Source of the DNA: Lentisphaerota bacterium
GTDB taxonomy: Bacteria > Verrucomicrobiota > Lentisphaeria > Victivallales > Victivallaceae
DNA length: 64,000 nucleotides
NCBI GenBank assembly: GCA_015061615.1
Contig: SUWE01000008.1
Location: 1-64,000 of the forward strand
Reading direction: 5' to 3'
In this document: positions 1-8,494 of the stretch, piece after piece
Position numbering within the stretch: position 1 is the first letter of the stretch
Layout: every line of letters begins with the position of its first letter
Position numbers and translations under genes: made by a program
Notes under the pieces: model-generated
Told to the model about the DNA's origin: nothing
Database searches by the model: none
The model's input: only the letters and a program-made list of their open reading frames with translations

Positions 1-580
1 GTCCGAAGTCAAGAACCTTGATCTTGCCGAACTGGTCTATCATGATATTACCGGGCTTGATATCACGGTGGATTATCTTCATTTCATGCGCATAATCCAG
101 TGCATCGGCGACCTGTTTCACGATTGGCAGGACATCTTCAAGAGTGATTTCCCCCTCTTTGCGTTTGCGCTTTAACCAGCGGCGCAAGTCTTCGCCCTCA
201 CAGCACTCCATAATAAGATAATAGTTGCCGTTGGAGTTGTCCTTTTCCAAGTTTTTACATATTGCAATATTTTGATGAACAAGTTTGGCAACCAACTGAA
301 AATTATCCTTGATATCTTCCATTGCCATAAGGTCGCTGCTTAACTCTGGAGGTAATGCTTTAAGAGCAACCTCAATTCCCGCAGTTTCATCAAAACACTT
401 GTAAACTACGCCCATGCCGCCCTGCCCCAATTCGGCAAGAACTTTGTAACGCCTCATTATCAAGTCGCCGATATCAAATCTGCCGTCAGGCTTTCTGTCG
501 CGTTTGCCCGGCATGGTCACATCAAATTCAACTGGTTCCTCATGCCGGCGCGGCGGTATCGTCAAATCCATATCATCCAT
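1..580 (-). CDS. Serine/threonine protein kinase, N-terminal part (runs off window start)
   Basis: This is the first 193 residues of a Hanks-type Ser/Thr kinase; the rest lies beyond base 1. After a charged 40-residue leader come the glycine loop GQGGMGVVY (residues 52-60), the ATP-anchoring Lys in VALK (K74), the catalytic loop HRDIKPGN (171-178) and the Mg-binding DFG (191-193) at the window edge. All key catalytic residues visible are intact. The ATG at 580 was chosen because GGAAGG lies upstream of it. PASTA or other sensor domains cannot be judged. It is transcribed away from coaE across a gap of about 230 bases. The substrate is unknown. Such kinases are numerous in Planctomycetes, Verrucomicrobia and Lentisphaerota. 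Confidence 0.92.
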   Translation of the reverse strand, partial: MDDMDLTIPPRRHEEPVEFDVTMPGKRDRKPDGRFDIGDLIMRRYKVLAELGQGGMGVVYKCFDETAGIEVALKALPPELSSDLMAMEDIKDNFQLVAKLVHQNIAICKNLEKDNSNGNYYLIMECCEGEDLRRWLKRKRKEGEITLEDVLPIVKQVADALDYAHEMKIIHRDIKPGNIMIDQFGKIKVLDFG

Positions 581-813
581 AAAAAATCAATCCTTCCCGC
601 ACTTAACTGTATTAACACCCTATAATATATCTCCTGTTTTTACTAAAAACAATACATTTTGCGATTTTTTATGCTTCATGCCCTTGAAAAACAGCATTTA
701 TGAGATTAAATTAAGTGCAGACACATCGAAGTGTTCCTATTCTTGACAATTATTCATCTCTATAATCTCCCTTTGTTTGTCTTTTTTTTACATTGGGATT
801 TCAGGAAATTTCT

Positions 814-1416
814 ATGATTCTCGGAATTACCGGCGGGTTCGGAAGCGGCAAAAGTTCTGTTTTACGTTTTTTTGCTTCACGTTCATGGTTTGTGATGGAT
901 GCCGATTCAGTCTGCCGCAGTTTTTATGAAAACAAAGAACCTGAATTAATGGATTGCCTCCGTGATAATTTCGGTTCCGGAATATTTGATGCAAACGGTT
1001 TTGCCGACCGCAGAAAACTTGGTGAAATATTGTTTCGCGTTCCGGAAAAGATGGATTTGATAACCCGGGTAATATATCCGATGCTGACAGAAAAAATCCA
1101 TCAGGCAATAAATGAATGCAGAGAAAAAAAGCAAAATGGTGCTTTTGAACTGCCACTGCTTTATGAAGCCGGTTTTGAAAACTGCTTCGATAAAGTACTC
1201 GCAGTATGGATTCCTGCCGATTTGCGCAAAAAACGTCTGCTCGGCAGAAATTTTTCTCCGGATGAGGTCGACCGTCGTGACAGAATGCAAATGCCGCCGG
1301 ATGAAAAGCTGGAAAGAGCAGACTTCGGAGTCATAAACAGCGGTACTACCGACGAGTTATTCGCTCAACTGACAACAATAGCAGAGAAATTGGAAAACAG
1401 TAATTTACATATATAA
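814..1416 (+). CDS. coaE: Dephospho-CoA kinase
   Basis: CoaE phosphorylates the 3'-hydroxyl of dephospho-CoA with ATP, the last step of coenzyme A synthesis in the cytoplasm. The 200-residue protein starts MILGITGGFGSGKSS, with the P-loop GGFGSGKS at residues 7-14. It continues with the family pattern MDADSVCR and the lid region with many Arg residues (KKRLLGRN, DRRDRMQ). The length is usual. A TTG at 793 is possible, but the ATG at 814 has AGGA 7 bases upstream and begins right at the conserved beta strand, so it is preferred. rho follows after 16 bases, so the two are probably cotranscribed. Two other CoA genes, coaB and coaX, are also in this window. Confidence 0.93.
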   Translation: MILGITGGFGSGKSSVLRFFASRSWFVMDADSVCRSFYENKEPELMDCLRDNFGSGIFDANGFADRRKLGEILFRVPEKMDLITRVIYPMLTEKIHQAINECREKKQNGAFELPLLYEAGFENCFDKVLAVWIPADLRKKRLLGRNFSPDEVDRRDRMQMPPDEKLERADFGVINSGTTDELFAQLTTIAEKLENSNLHI

Positions 1417-1432
1417 CGACATGAGGTAATTG

Positions 1433-3286
1433 ATGAACAGCGAAAACGATCTTTTTGAAAATCAGTCTGACGGGATTGTTCCGGCAGAAAAAAATGAAAC
1501 AACCGCCCCTGCCCCCAAACGGCGCGGAAGACCCAGAAAAAATCCGCAGCCGGTCAATACAGATTCCAAACAGGATACTTCAGCGGAATCTGTTCCCGCT
1601 CCTGCAGCAGCAGAAAACAAACCGCCGCGAGCTGACGGAGAAAAGAAAAAAGAGATTTCAAAAAAATCCAAATGGAAGAAACAGGAAGATAAAACAGTCG
1701 ACAGAACAGAGGAACTGCCGATTTCACAGCCGGATCCGACAGCAGTTTATGCTCCGGGAATCATCCAAACTCCGCCGTTGAGCAATGAAGATGATTTTGT
1801 CGCAATCCCGGCTCCTCCTCAACTTCCTCCACAGCCGTCATTTCAGGAGCCGGCAGAGCAAAAAACGACCGGCAATCATAATAACAACCCGAATAATAAC
1901 AATGGCAGTAACAACGGCAACCGCCGTGACCGTTTCCACAAAAATAAAAACAATCGCGGAAATCACCGCAATAATGGTGAACACAATGCGGTGGAAGACG
2001 AAATCAAACCGGTCGATCCCAATGCTCCGGTGATCAATATCACAGATTTGCAGAACAAATCGATCGTTGAACTGGCAGCGATGGGGGCCGAACTTGGAAT
2101 CGAAGGGATCGGCGCGTTGGAAAAATCCACGCTGATCTGTGAAATACTCCGTGCAAATGCTGAGAAATGCGGTCAGCTTTACGGCAGCGGCTATCTGGAA
2201 GTCTTACCGGACGGGTTCGGCTTTCTCCGTTCCCCGATTTACAGCTATCTGCCCTCTTCTGAAGACATTTACCTCAGCCCTTCGCAAATCAAACGCTTTG
2301 CTCTTAAAACCGGGGATTTTATAACCGGTCAAATCCGTACTCCGCGGGAAAAAGAGCGCTTTTTTGCGATGCTGAAAGTCGAATCTATCAACAATGATTC
2401 TCCGGAGCGGAAAAAACAGATAATTCCCTTCAATTCTCTTGAACCGTATTTCCCGACTCAACGGCTTCTGCTGGAAAGAGAACCGCAGGAATACTCCACC
2501 CGCGTGGTCGATCTTGTCGCTCCCATCGGCAAAGGTCAGCGCGGTCTGATCGTAGCCCCTCCGCGAACCGGAAAAACGGTGTTATTGCAGAAAGTGGCAA
2601 AAAGCATTCGCGAAAACAATCCGGAAGTAACTCTAATCATCCTGCTGATTGATGAGCGTCCGGAAGAAGTTACCGATATGGAACGCAGTATCGATGCTGA
2701 AGTAGTCAGTTCTACTTTTGATGAACCGCCTGAACGCCACGCTCAGGTTGCGGAAATGGTGATCGAAAAAGCCAAGCGCATGGTCGAATACGGCAAAGAT
2801 GTGGTGATCCTGCTTGACAGTATCACCCGTTTGGCAAGAGCGTACAACACCTTGCAGCCGCACAGCGGCAAAATCCTCACCGGCGGTGTTGATGCAACTG
2901 CCCTGCACAAACCCAAACGCTTCTTCGGAGCAGCAAGAAACATTGAAAATCATGGCAGTTTGACCATCATTGCAACCGCCCTTATCGAAACCGGCAGCCG
3001 CATGGACGATGTTATCTTTGAAGAATTCAAAGGAACCGGCAACATGGAACTGCACCTTGACCGTAATGTTTCCGACCGCCGCATTTATCCTGCGATCAAT
3101 ATTGAAAAATCCGGAACAAGAAAAGAAGAACTTCTGCTTCACCCTGACGAACTGGGCAAAGTATGGCTGCTGCGCAAAGCTGTAAACGGCGTTCCTTCCG
3201 CAGAAGCGATGGAAATGGTTCTCGGAAGATTGAAAAAATGCCAGAGTAATGTTGAATTTCTGTTCTCGCTTCAGCCGGAACGCTGA
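1433..3286 (+). CDS. rho: Transcription termination factor Rho with long disordered insert
   Basis: Rho is the hexameric RNA-dependent ATPase that ends transcription. The C-terminal two thirds are canonical: the primary RNA-binding domain (residues about 240-330, with [14 protein letters not shown]), the P-loop APPRTGKT, Walker [16 protein letters not shown], and the Q/R-loop region [21 protein letters not shown]. The first 200 residues are unusual: low-complexity, rich in Pro, Lys and Glu, then an Asn/Arg-rich stretch with several poly-Asn runs, followed by a Rho N-terminal helix domain ([15 protein letters not shown]). Such insertions are known in Rho from high-GC Gram-positives and some other phyla, where they add RNA contacts. 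Total length is 617 residues against about 420 in E. coli. The ATG at 1433 follows GAGGT. Confidence 0.95.
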   Translation: MNSENDLFENQSDGIVPAEKNETTAPAPKRRGRPRKNPQPVNTDSKQDTSAESVPAPAAAENKPPRADGEKKKEISKKSKWKKQEDKTVDRTEELPISQPDPTAVYAPGIIQTPPLSNEDDFVAIPAPPQLPPQPSFQEPAEQKTTGNHNNNPNNNNGSNNGNRRDRFHKNKNNRGNHRNNGEHNAVEDEIKPVDPNAPVINITDLQNKSIVELAAMGAELGIEGIGALEKSTLICEILRANAEKCGQLYGSGYLEVLPDGFGFLRSPIYSYLPSSEDIYLSPSQIKRFALKTGDFITGQIRTPREKERFFAMLKVESINNDSPERKKQIIPFNSLEPYFPTQRLLLEREPQEYSTRVVDLVAPIGKGQRGLIVAPPRTGKTVLLQKVAKSIRENNPEVTLIILLIDERPEEVTDMERSIDAEVVSSTFDEPPERHAQVAEMVIEKAKRMVEYGKDVVILLDSITRLARAYNTLQPHSGKILTGGVDATALHKPKRFFGAARNIENHGSLTIIATALIETGSRMDDVIFEEFKGTGNMELHLDRNVSDRRIYPAINIEKSGTRKEELLLHPDELGKVWLLRKAVNGVPSAEAMEMVLGRLKKCQSNVEFLFSLQPER

Positions 3287-3311
3287 GGAATAAAGCCAAA
3301 GGAGCAACTCT

Positions 3312-3635
3312 ATGGGAAAAAACAAAGAAATCGATGCGATATTATCGTGGAGTTTATTCATTGCGGCAGTCGTTATAGCGGCAGGAGTTTTTCTCTACCC
3401 GCTTTATCAAACCAAAAAGAGTCGGCTTGCGGAATTGGAAGCCCGGAAAAAAGTGCTTGCCGAAAAAGAAAAAGTCAACGAACAGCTCGCCGCCAAAGTC
3501 GATGCGTTGGAAAATTCACCGGAGGCAGTGGAAAAAGAAGCCAGGGAAAAATTTCACATGGCGCGTCCGGGGGAAAAGGTACTTATTTACGAAAATAACA
3601 AGAAAAAGCCTGACAATGCTGATGAAATAAAATAA
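3312..3635 (+). CDS. FtsB/DivIC-like septum formation initiator protein
   Basis: A 107-residue bitopic membrane protein. It has a short cytoplasmic N-terminus, one membrane segment (residues about 12-31, SLFIAAVVIAAGVFLYPLY), then a heptad-patterned coiled coil (about 35-70) and the short conserved tail EKEAREKFHMARPGEKVLIY typical of the FtsB/DivIC family. In known bacteria these proteins join FtsL and FtsQ in the divisome. AAAGGAG lies 8 bases before the ATG. It follows rho by 25 bases and precedes a LysM lipoprotein gene that has its own promoter. The family is assigned by topology and tail motif; which of FtsB or DivIC it matches best cannot be decided here. Confidence 0.8.
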   Translation: MGKNKEIDAILSWSLFIAAVVIAAGVFLYPLYQTKKSRLAELEARKKVLAEKEKVNEQLAAKVDALENSPEAVEKEAREKFHMARPGEKVLIYENNKKKPDNADEIK

Positions 3636-3669
3636 GTACAAAAAAAACAGTTTTTTTTCGTTACAGCTA

Positions 3670-3698
3670 TTGCAAAAACAAATCAGGTTCCGTATATT
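3670..3698 (+). promoter_or_regulatory. Probable promoter of the LysM lipoprotein gene
   Basis: TTGCAA (3670-3675) and TATATT (3693-3698) are separated by 17 bases, about 55 bases before the GTG start. The same -10 form TATATT recurs before trxB, etfB, fabD, tsaE and others in this window. Confidence 0.5.
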
Positions 3699-3753
3699 AT
3701 ATAACGTTGCACAACTAACGCTCAAAGATACAAAAAAAAAGGAGGATTGCGAA

Positions 3754-4746
3754 GTGCGGAAAACTTATTTTTACGCCGTCGTCGGTGCCGGTCTTCTGTT
3801 GGCTGGCTGTAACAGTGATCCCATTATGGGAAATCACAAATATCAACCCATTCCCGTTGATGATCCGGTAAATATAACAACCGAAAATCAGACGGAAACT
3901 CTTCCTCCTGCTCAACCGGCTCCGCAGCCTGCGTTCAAATACGCCCCGATGACCGGAGTCACCTCCTCCGGCGGCGTGGATTCTGTTCCCGGCAAAAAAG
4001 CAAAAAAAGCGGCAAAAGCCGGCAACACTGTTGCTCCCGGCGGAACCTACACCATTCAACGCGGTGACACCCCGGAACGCATCGCCCGCAAGCATAACGT
4101 CAGACTCAAAGACCTTATGGCGGCAAACAATCTTGACGAAGCCAAAGCCCGCCGTCTCCAGATCGGTCAGAAGTTGACTATCCCCGGCAGGGGGGGGGCT
4201 GCCGCTCCTGTTATCAGCAAGAAAAACAATACAGTGAAGGGCGGCTCATCATCAAATACTCCGGCATTGGAAAACGGTAAGTATAAAGTTCAGCGCGGTG
4301 ACAGCCCGGAACGCATCGCCCGCCGTTTCAAAGTCAAGCTCAAAGATTTGCTTGCTGTCAACAATCTTGATGAAGCGAAGTCCCGCCGTCTCCAGATTGG
4401 TCAGCAGCTGATCATCCCCGGCCGTAATGCAGAACCGGCACCGGTGGTAAAACCTGAAGTCGTCAAAGTACAGGGGCCGGAGAAAAAAGATGTTGCAGAC
4501 AAAAAAGCTGAGGCAGAGGGAACGAAAATAAATCCGCAGCCCGCACCCACCCCAACACCCTCAGATCCTGCAACTCCTGAAAGCGACGAAGGTGACTACG
4601 ATACGCTGGAAGCTGAAGAAGACACCACTTATGCTGCTCTTGCTGCTAAATACGGTACAACAGAAGCAAAGTTGCGTGAAATCAACGCTGCCTCTCCATC
4701 AGCAACGATCAAAAAAGGCGATTGGCTGCTGGTTCCCAAAAAGTAA
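3754..4746 (+). CDS. Lipoprotein with three LysM domains
   Basis: A predicted cell-envelope lipoprotein of 330 residues. The GTG at 3754 was chosen because AAGGAGG lies 8 bases upstream and a classic lipoprotein signal follows: MRKTYFYAVVGAGLLLAGC, with lipobox LAGC. LysM domains bind glycan chains of peptidoglycan. Two near-identical copies (residues about 90-137 and 173-220, beginning YTIQRGDTPERIA and YKVQRGDSPERIA) are joined by Ala/Pro/Lys-rich linkers. A more divergent third LysM lies at the C-terminus (YAALAAKYGTTEAKLREIN ... VPKK). No catalytic domain is present, so it is likely a peptidoglycan anchor or adaptor. A run of nine G lies in the first linker and could slip. The gene follows the ftsB-like gene but has its own promoter. 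Confidence 0.85.
   Translation: MRKTYFYAVVGAGLLLAGCNSDPIMGNHKYQPIPVDDPVNITTENQTETLPPAQPAPQPAFKYAPMTGVTSSGGVDSVPGKKAKKAAKAGNTVAPGGTYTIQRGDTPERIARKHNVRLKDLMAANNLDEAKARRLQIGQKLTIPGRGGAAAPVISKKNNTVKGGSSSNTPALENGKYKVQRGDSPERIARRFKVKLKDLLAVNNLDEAKSRRLQIGQQLIIPGRNAEPAPVVKPEVVKVQGPEKKDVADKKAEAEGTKINPQPAPTPTPSDPATPESDEGDYDTLEAEEDTTYAALAAKYGTTEAKLREINAASPSATIKKGDWLLVPKK
4190..4198 (+). repeat. Homopolymer of nine G inside a coding region
   Basis: Nine consecutive G residues encode part of Arg-Gly-Gly-Ala in the linker after the first LysM domain. In the present length the frame is open. A gain or loss of one base would truncate the protein after the first LysM domain. Confidence 0.7.
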
Positions 4747-4756
4747 CATAACAGCG

Positions 4757-4791
4757 TTTCTGCAAGTACGGAATTCCTGTACTTGCAGAAA
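4757..4791. terminator. Long perfect hairpin between LysM gene and coaB
   Basis: A 13-bp perfect stem (arms 4757-4769 and 4779-4791, TTTCTGCAAGTAC and its complement) closes a 9-base loop containing GGAATTCC. It starts 10 bases after the LysM stop codon and ends 13 bases before the coaB ATG. There is no uninterrupted T run after it, only a TTTT near the coaB start, so it may be a weak terminator, an mRNA-stabilising structure or a protein site. It also replaces any clear ribosome-binding site for coaB. Confidence 0.5.
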
Positions 4792-4804
4792 AGTCTCGAT
4801 TTTC

Positions 4805-5422
4805 ATGAAAATTCTTATCACAGCCGGACCTACAAGAGAAAAAATAGATCCGGTGCGTTTTATTTCAAATTATTCCAGCGGCAAAATGGGGTATGCGATC
4901 GCTCAAGCAGCATTGGAGTCCGGTCATGAGGTAACACTTATTTCCGGTCCGGTAACATTGACTCCGCCGGAAGGTGCAACGCTTATCAAAGTCACTTCTG
5001 CCGCAGAAATGGCAGCAGAGGTTCATAAATTTGCACCGGACGCTGACGTGATCATAATGACCGCAGCTGTTGCGGACTATCGTCCTGCGAATCCGTTTGA
5101 CTGTAAAATGAAAAAGCTCCCCGGAAAACTTGTTCTTGAACTGGAACGGACCGAAGATATTCTTGGAACTCTTGGAACAAACAAGCTTCCGCAACAGACA
5201 TTGATCGGTTTTGCTGCTGAAACGGATGATCTTGAGAAAAACGCTTTGGGAAAACTCGAACGGAAAAATCTTGATTGGATCGCTGCCAACCTCGTTGCTG
5301 ATGGATTTGGAACCGATACCAACGCAATAACCCTTTACAACAAAGCCGGAAATAGAATACCCCTTCCGCGCGGAGCAAAAATCGACGTCGCCCGCTCAAT
5401 GCTGAAAGTGATCCTGCCATGA
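4805..5422 (+). CDS. coaB: Phosphopantothenate-cysteine ligase, stand-alone CoaB domain
   Basis: CoaB couples 4'-phosphopantothenate to cysteine using a nucleotide triphosphate, the second step of CoA synthesis. The protein is 205 residues and starts directly at the CoaB fold: MKILITAGPTREKIDPVRFI, SNYSSGKMGYAIA, VIIMTAAVADYRP, then the phosphopantothenate loop with KMKK and KLPGKLVLEL. In most bacteria CoaB is fused behind the flavin decarboxylase CoaC, as CoaBC. Here the CoaC half is absent and nothing flavodoxin-like is next to it, so coaC must be elsewhere. The ATG at 4805 was chosen because it begins the conserved strand. Its stop overlaps the psd start (ATGA), which implies translational coupling. 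Confidence 0.9.
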   Translation: MKILITAGPTREKIDPVRFISNYSSGKMGYAIAQAALESGHEVTLISGPVTLTPPEGATLIKVTSAAEMAAEVHKFAPDADVIIMTAAVADYRPANPFDCKMKKLPGKLVLELERTEDILGTLGTNKLPQQTLIGFAAETDDLEKNALGKLERKNLDWIAANLVADGFGTDTNAITLYNKAGNRIPLPRGAKIDVARSMLKVILP

Positions 5423-6312
5423 GTAAAAATGTTCCTGTAACCTACATTGACCGTGCAACGGGAAAACTTTGCACTGAATCAGTTATGGGGAACAAAGCAT
5501 TGAACTTTGCTTACAATACTCTGTTGGGCAGAAGTTTGTGGGGATTTCTTTTCGGCACGGGGGTTCTTTCCCGTTTGATGGGAGCCTATTATGATTCCAG
5601 ACTTTCCCATAATGCGATAAAGTCTCTGCTGCAAATTCCCGGATTGAATGCGAATGAGGCGGAAATGCCGTGGCAGAACTATTCTTCATTCAATGATTTT
5701 TTTACCCGTAAATTAAAGCCGGATGCACGCCCGGTTGCCGTTGGCGGCAATATTCTATGCACGCCAGCTGACGGCAGATTGCTGGTATATCCGGAAATTG
5801 CTCCGGATATACCGTTTCCGGTAAAAGGTGCGGTACGTTCATTGAATGAACTTTGCGGAACAACGCTTCCTTCAGAAAGTTACAGCGTGGCCGTGGCGCG
5901 TTTGGCACCGATAGATTATCATCGTTACCACTATCCGTGTGATTGTGTTGAAACCGGTTTTGTAAAAAAAATTGCGGGAAAATACCACTCTGTAAACCCG
6001 ATAGCTTTTGCAAAAGCGCCTGATCTTTTTGTAGAAAATACAAGGGTGATAACATTGCTTGATTCTCCGGTATTCGGCAGATTTGCCTATCTTGAAATAG
6101 GCGCATTCGGAGTCGGTTCCATCGTCAATACGGCAAAAGGTGAAAATCACGCCAAAATGGATGAAAAGGGTATGTTCAAATTCGGCGGTTCAACAGTCAT
6201 CCTTGTAATGGAATCCGACAAAGTCTGCTTTGACAGTGATTTGGTGGAAAATTCCTCCAATAATCTGGAAACGTTGGTTCGTTGCGGCGAAAAAATCGGC
6301 ACAGGCAATTAA
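5419..6312 (+). CDS. psd: Phosphatidylserine decarboxylase proenzyme
   Basis: Psd turns phosphatidylserine into phosphatidylethanolamine at the inner membrane. The 297-residue proenzyme self-cleaves at a conserved G-S-T to form a pyruvoyl group. Here the site is GGST in FKFGGSTVILVME near residue 255, a variant found in the longer Psd class rather than the E. coli LGST. The catalytic Asp and His regions are visible as CTPADGRLL and PIDYHRYHYPCDC. The substrate-binding block SPVFGRFAYLEIGAFGVGSI is also present. The start overlaps the end of coaB by four bases. A zinc-ribbon gene follows three bases later. All expected motifs are intact. Confidence 0.94.
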   Translation: MSKNVPVTYIDRATGKLCTESVMGNKALNFAYNTLLGRSLWGFLFGTGVLSRLMGAYYDSRLSHNAIKSLLQIPGLNANEAEMPWQNYSSFNDFFTRKLKPDARPVAVGGNILCTPADGRLLVYPEIAPDIPFPVKGAVRSLNELCGTTLPSESYSVAVARLAPIDYHRYHYPCDCVETGFVKKIAGKYHSVNPIAFAKAPDLFVENTRVITLLDSPVFGRFAYLEIGAFGVGSIVNTAKGENHAKMDEKGMFKFGGSTVILVMESDKVCFDSDLVENSSNNLETLVRCGEKIGTGN

Positions 6313-6315
6313 AAA

Positions 6316-6840
6316 ATGCTCTGCCCGCGCTGTCACAGTGATTTATCTCAAATATCTGATAAGGGAATCTTTCTCTTTTTCTGCCCGGCATGTCACGGTC
6401 AGGCAGTGACGATGAGCGGCATGCGCTCATTAGGAATAGAAGAAGATTCTATAAGGAAAATCTGGAGTGCTGCCGTAAAAGGAAAACTCGGTAATGAACT
6501 GCCCTGCCCTGAATGCGGGAACTTGATGTGCGTTGTAAAAATTGATGACGGTCAAACTGTATTTTCTATTGACGTATGTACAAAGTGCCATATTCTCTGG
6601 TTTGATTCCGGTGAATTGGAAAAAATCCCCTTGACTCCAGCTGAAAAAGTTGAAGAACTGCCGCAAAGAGCGAGAGAAATTCTTGCGGAACATGCAATAA
6701 AAAATGTAAAACCTCCGGCAGATCATTCAGGATTGATGTATGCAAGTTACCGCAATTTCAGGATTCCGTCAGAAGAGGAAATGCCGTTTGCTCTGATTAT
6801 TGCAGCGTTGAATCTGATTATAAGATTATTCTTACGCTGA
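6316..6840 (+). CDS. Zinc-ribbon (zf-TFIIB-like) protein of unknown function
   Basis: A 174-residue protein with two zinc-ribbon modules. The first has CPRC near residue 3 and CPAC near residue 24. The second has CPEC and CTKC (residues about 60-95, ending ILWFDSGELEKIP), which is the WFD-x-GEL signature of the zf-TFIIB family. The C-terminal half is charged and helical and ends in a short hydrophobic segment (FALIIAALNLIIRLFL) that could be a membrane tail. No enzyme motif is visible. It begins 3 bases after psd and is likely cotranscribed with it. The role is unknown; proteins of this family are often annotated only by the ribbon. Confidence 0.75.
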   Translation: MLCPRCHSDLSQISDKGIFLFFCPACHGQAVTMSGMRSLGIEEDSIRKIWSAAVKGKLGNELPCPECGNLMCVVKIDDGQTVFSIDVCTKCHILWFDSGELEKIPLTPAEKVEELPQRAREILAEHAIKNVKPPADHSGLMYASYRNFRIPSEEEMPFALIIAALNLIIRLFLR

Positions 6841-6841
6841 C

Positions 6842-6870
6842 TTGAATAAACTATACCGGCATGCTATATT
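6842..6870 (+). promoter_or_regulatory. Probable promoter of trxB
   Basis: TTGAAT (6842-6847), 17-base spacer, TATATT (6865-6870). AAAAAGGAG and the trxB ATG follow at 6911. Confidence 0.55.
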
Positions 6871-6910
6871 GAATGATGATAGTGATTTTATATAAAAAGG
6901 AGATTAGTTA

Positions 6911-7840
6911 ATGGAAAAATTAGTTATTATCGGTAACGGTCCGGCAGGATTGACTGCGGCAATTTACGCCGCCCGTGCCGGTTTGGCACCTTTGGTATTT
7001 GCGGGCAATGTTCCCGGCGGACTGCTGACAATGACCGGCGATGTTGAAAATTTTCCCGGCTTCAGGGACGGCATCGGCGGCTTTGATCTCATAATGGATA
7101 TGCAATACCAAGCGGAAAAATTCGGCGCTTATGTTGAATATGAAGAAATTACCGCAATCAAATTACAGCCCGGTGGTCCTCATACTCTTGAAGTTTCAGA
7201 TGGAAGAACCATTGAATGTTCTGCCGTTATCATTGCCTCCGGAGCGACTCCGCGCAAACTTGAAGTCCCCGGTGAAGACCGTCTTTGGGGCAATGGCGTT
7301 TCGGCATGCGCTACCTGTGACGGGGCATTTTATAAAAATCTTCCGGTTGCAGTAGCAGGCGGCGGTGATTCAGCAATGGAAGAAGCCCTTTTTCTCACCC
7401 GTTTCGCCTCAGAAGTTCACCTGATACACCGCAGGGAGACCCTGCGTGCCTCTCTCATAATGCAGGAGCGGGCAAAAAATCATCCCAAAATCAAATTTCA
7501 TTTGAATGCCTTGATTACAGAAATCGTTGGTGATAAAAAAGTTTCCGGAGTCCGCTTTGTGGACAGGGAATTTAATAAAGAAATATTGCTCCCCTGCTCT
7601 GCTGTTTTCACGGCCCTCGGCCATACTCCATGCAGTGAACTTTTCCGCAACGCCGGCGTTGAAACCGACTTAGCCGGATTTATTGCAGTAAAAAACAACA
7701 CTTCACATACAAATATTCCCGGCGTTTTTGCAGCCGGTGATTGTGCAGACCCGCGTTACCGTCAGGCAATCGTTGCTGCCGGAATGGGCGCACGAGCTGC
7801 AATGGATGCGGAAAAGTTCCTTGCTGATGCAAACAAATAA
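6911..7840 (+). CDS. trxB: Thioredoxin-disulfide reductase
   Basis: A 309-residue flavoprotein that passes electrons from NADPH to thioredoxin. The FAD-binding GNGPAGLTAAIYAARAG is at the N-terminus and the redox-active CATC at residues 133-136 (SACATCDGAF). The NADPH domain has GGGDSAMEEALFL and HRRETLRAS; the HRR pattern fits NADPH preference. The second FAD block is GVFAAGDCADPRYRQAIVAAGMG. The length and all motifs are normal. It has its own promoter and a strong AAGGAG ribosome site. The next gene overlaps its last 14 bases, so the two are translationally linked. Confidence 0.95.
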   Translation: MEKLVIIGNGPAGLTAAIYAARAGLAPLVFAGNVPGGLLTMTGDVENFPGFRDGIGGFDLIMDMQYQAEKFGAYVEYEEITAIKLQPGGPHTLEVSDGRTIECSAVIIASGATPRKLEVPGEDRLWGNGVSACATCDGAFYKNLPVAVAGGGDSAMEEALFLTRFASEVHLIHRRETLRASLIMQERAKNHPKIKFHLNALITEIVGDKKVSGVRFVDREFNKEILLPCSAVFTALGHTPCSELFRNAGVETDLAGFIAVKNNTSHTNIPGVFAAGDCADPRYRQAIVAAGMGARAAMDAEKFLADANK

Positions 7841-8486
7841 TTTCCGGGTGATCCGTTCTGCCCGGCGCAAAACAGTCTCGTTCCGTTTTTCGCCGGATGG
7901 AATATTGGAAATTCACGCCCCGTTACGTTTTCCATTGAAACAAATCCGGCTGTTGATTGCAAATAATCAACAGCTTATTGCTGATTTGTGCAAACGTACT
8001 CCGCAAAAAATCAAACCTGATTTCTCGGAAAATGCGATGTTTTACCTGCTTGGAACACGCTACCCGCTGCATTTAACCGGCAGATTACTTATGTTTGATG
8101 AAAGATTTATGATTCCCCGCAGTGACGAGGAGCACAAAAAATCTTCTATGATAACTCTTTACCGTCAAATAGCGGCAAAAATAATTTCATCCAGAGTCGA
8201 AATTTTCCAAAAAATAATGAATTTATATCCGGAAAAGATCCGCATATCTTCGGCATCGACCCGCTGGGGATCATGTTCGGCAAACAAAACCCTTTCATTC
8301 AGCTGGAAATTGATCCAGTGCCCATTGGAATGTGTTGATTATGTTGTTGTACATGAACTTGCACATCTTGCAGAAATGAATCACTCTCCGGCATTCTGGC
8401 AAAAAGTCGCAAACGTCATTCCGGATTACAGAGAAAAGAAACAGCAGTTGAACGCATTTGCAGCTCAACTGCCGTATTGGGAATAA
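7827..8486 (+). CDS. YgjP-like zinc metallopeptidase (DUF45)
   Basis: A 219-residue member of the DUF45/YgjP family, related to the SprT and WSS1 metalloproteases. The zinc site VVHELAHLAEMNHSPAFW has the two His of HELAH and the third His in MNHSP. The upstream block STRWGSCSANKTLSFSWKL is the family's second signature. The N-terminus (RSARRKTVSFRFSPDGILEIHAP) is the usual start of the fold, which supports the ATG at 7827 within the end of trxB. It is probably cytoplasmic since no signal peptide is present. The true substrate in bacteria is not established. It converges on the CDC123-like gene with only 8 bases between them. Confidence 0.85.
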   Translation: MQTNNFRVIRSARRKTVSFRFSPDGILEIHAPLRFPLKQIRLLIANNQQLIADLCKRTPQKIKPDFSENAMFYLLGTRYPLHLTGRLLMFDERFMIPRSDEEHKKSSMITLYRQIAAKIISSRVEIFQKIMNLYPEKIRISSASTRWGSCSANKTLSFSWKLIQCPLECVDYVVVHELAHLAEMNHSPAFWQKVANVIPDYREKKQQLNAFAAQLPYWE

Positions 8487-8494
8487 AAACAGCT

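Noticed and set aside
743-766. TTGACA and TATAAT before coaE
   Set aside because: Both boxes match consensus, but the spacer is only 12 bases, too short for a sigma70 promoter.
3639-3659. A8-CAG-T8 hairpin after the ftsB-like gene
   Set aside because: An A-T stem alone is a weak structure. It could be a poor terminator, but the evidence is too thin to list. A similar A/T stem lies after recF near 36612-36634.
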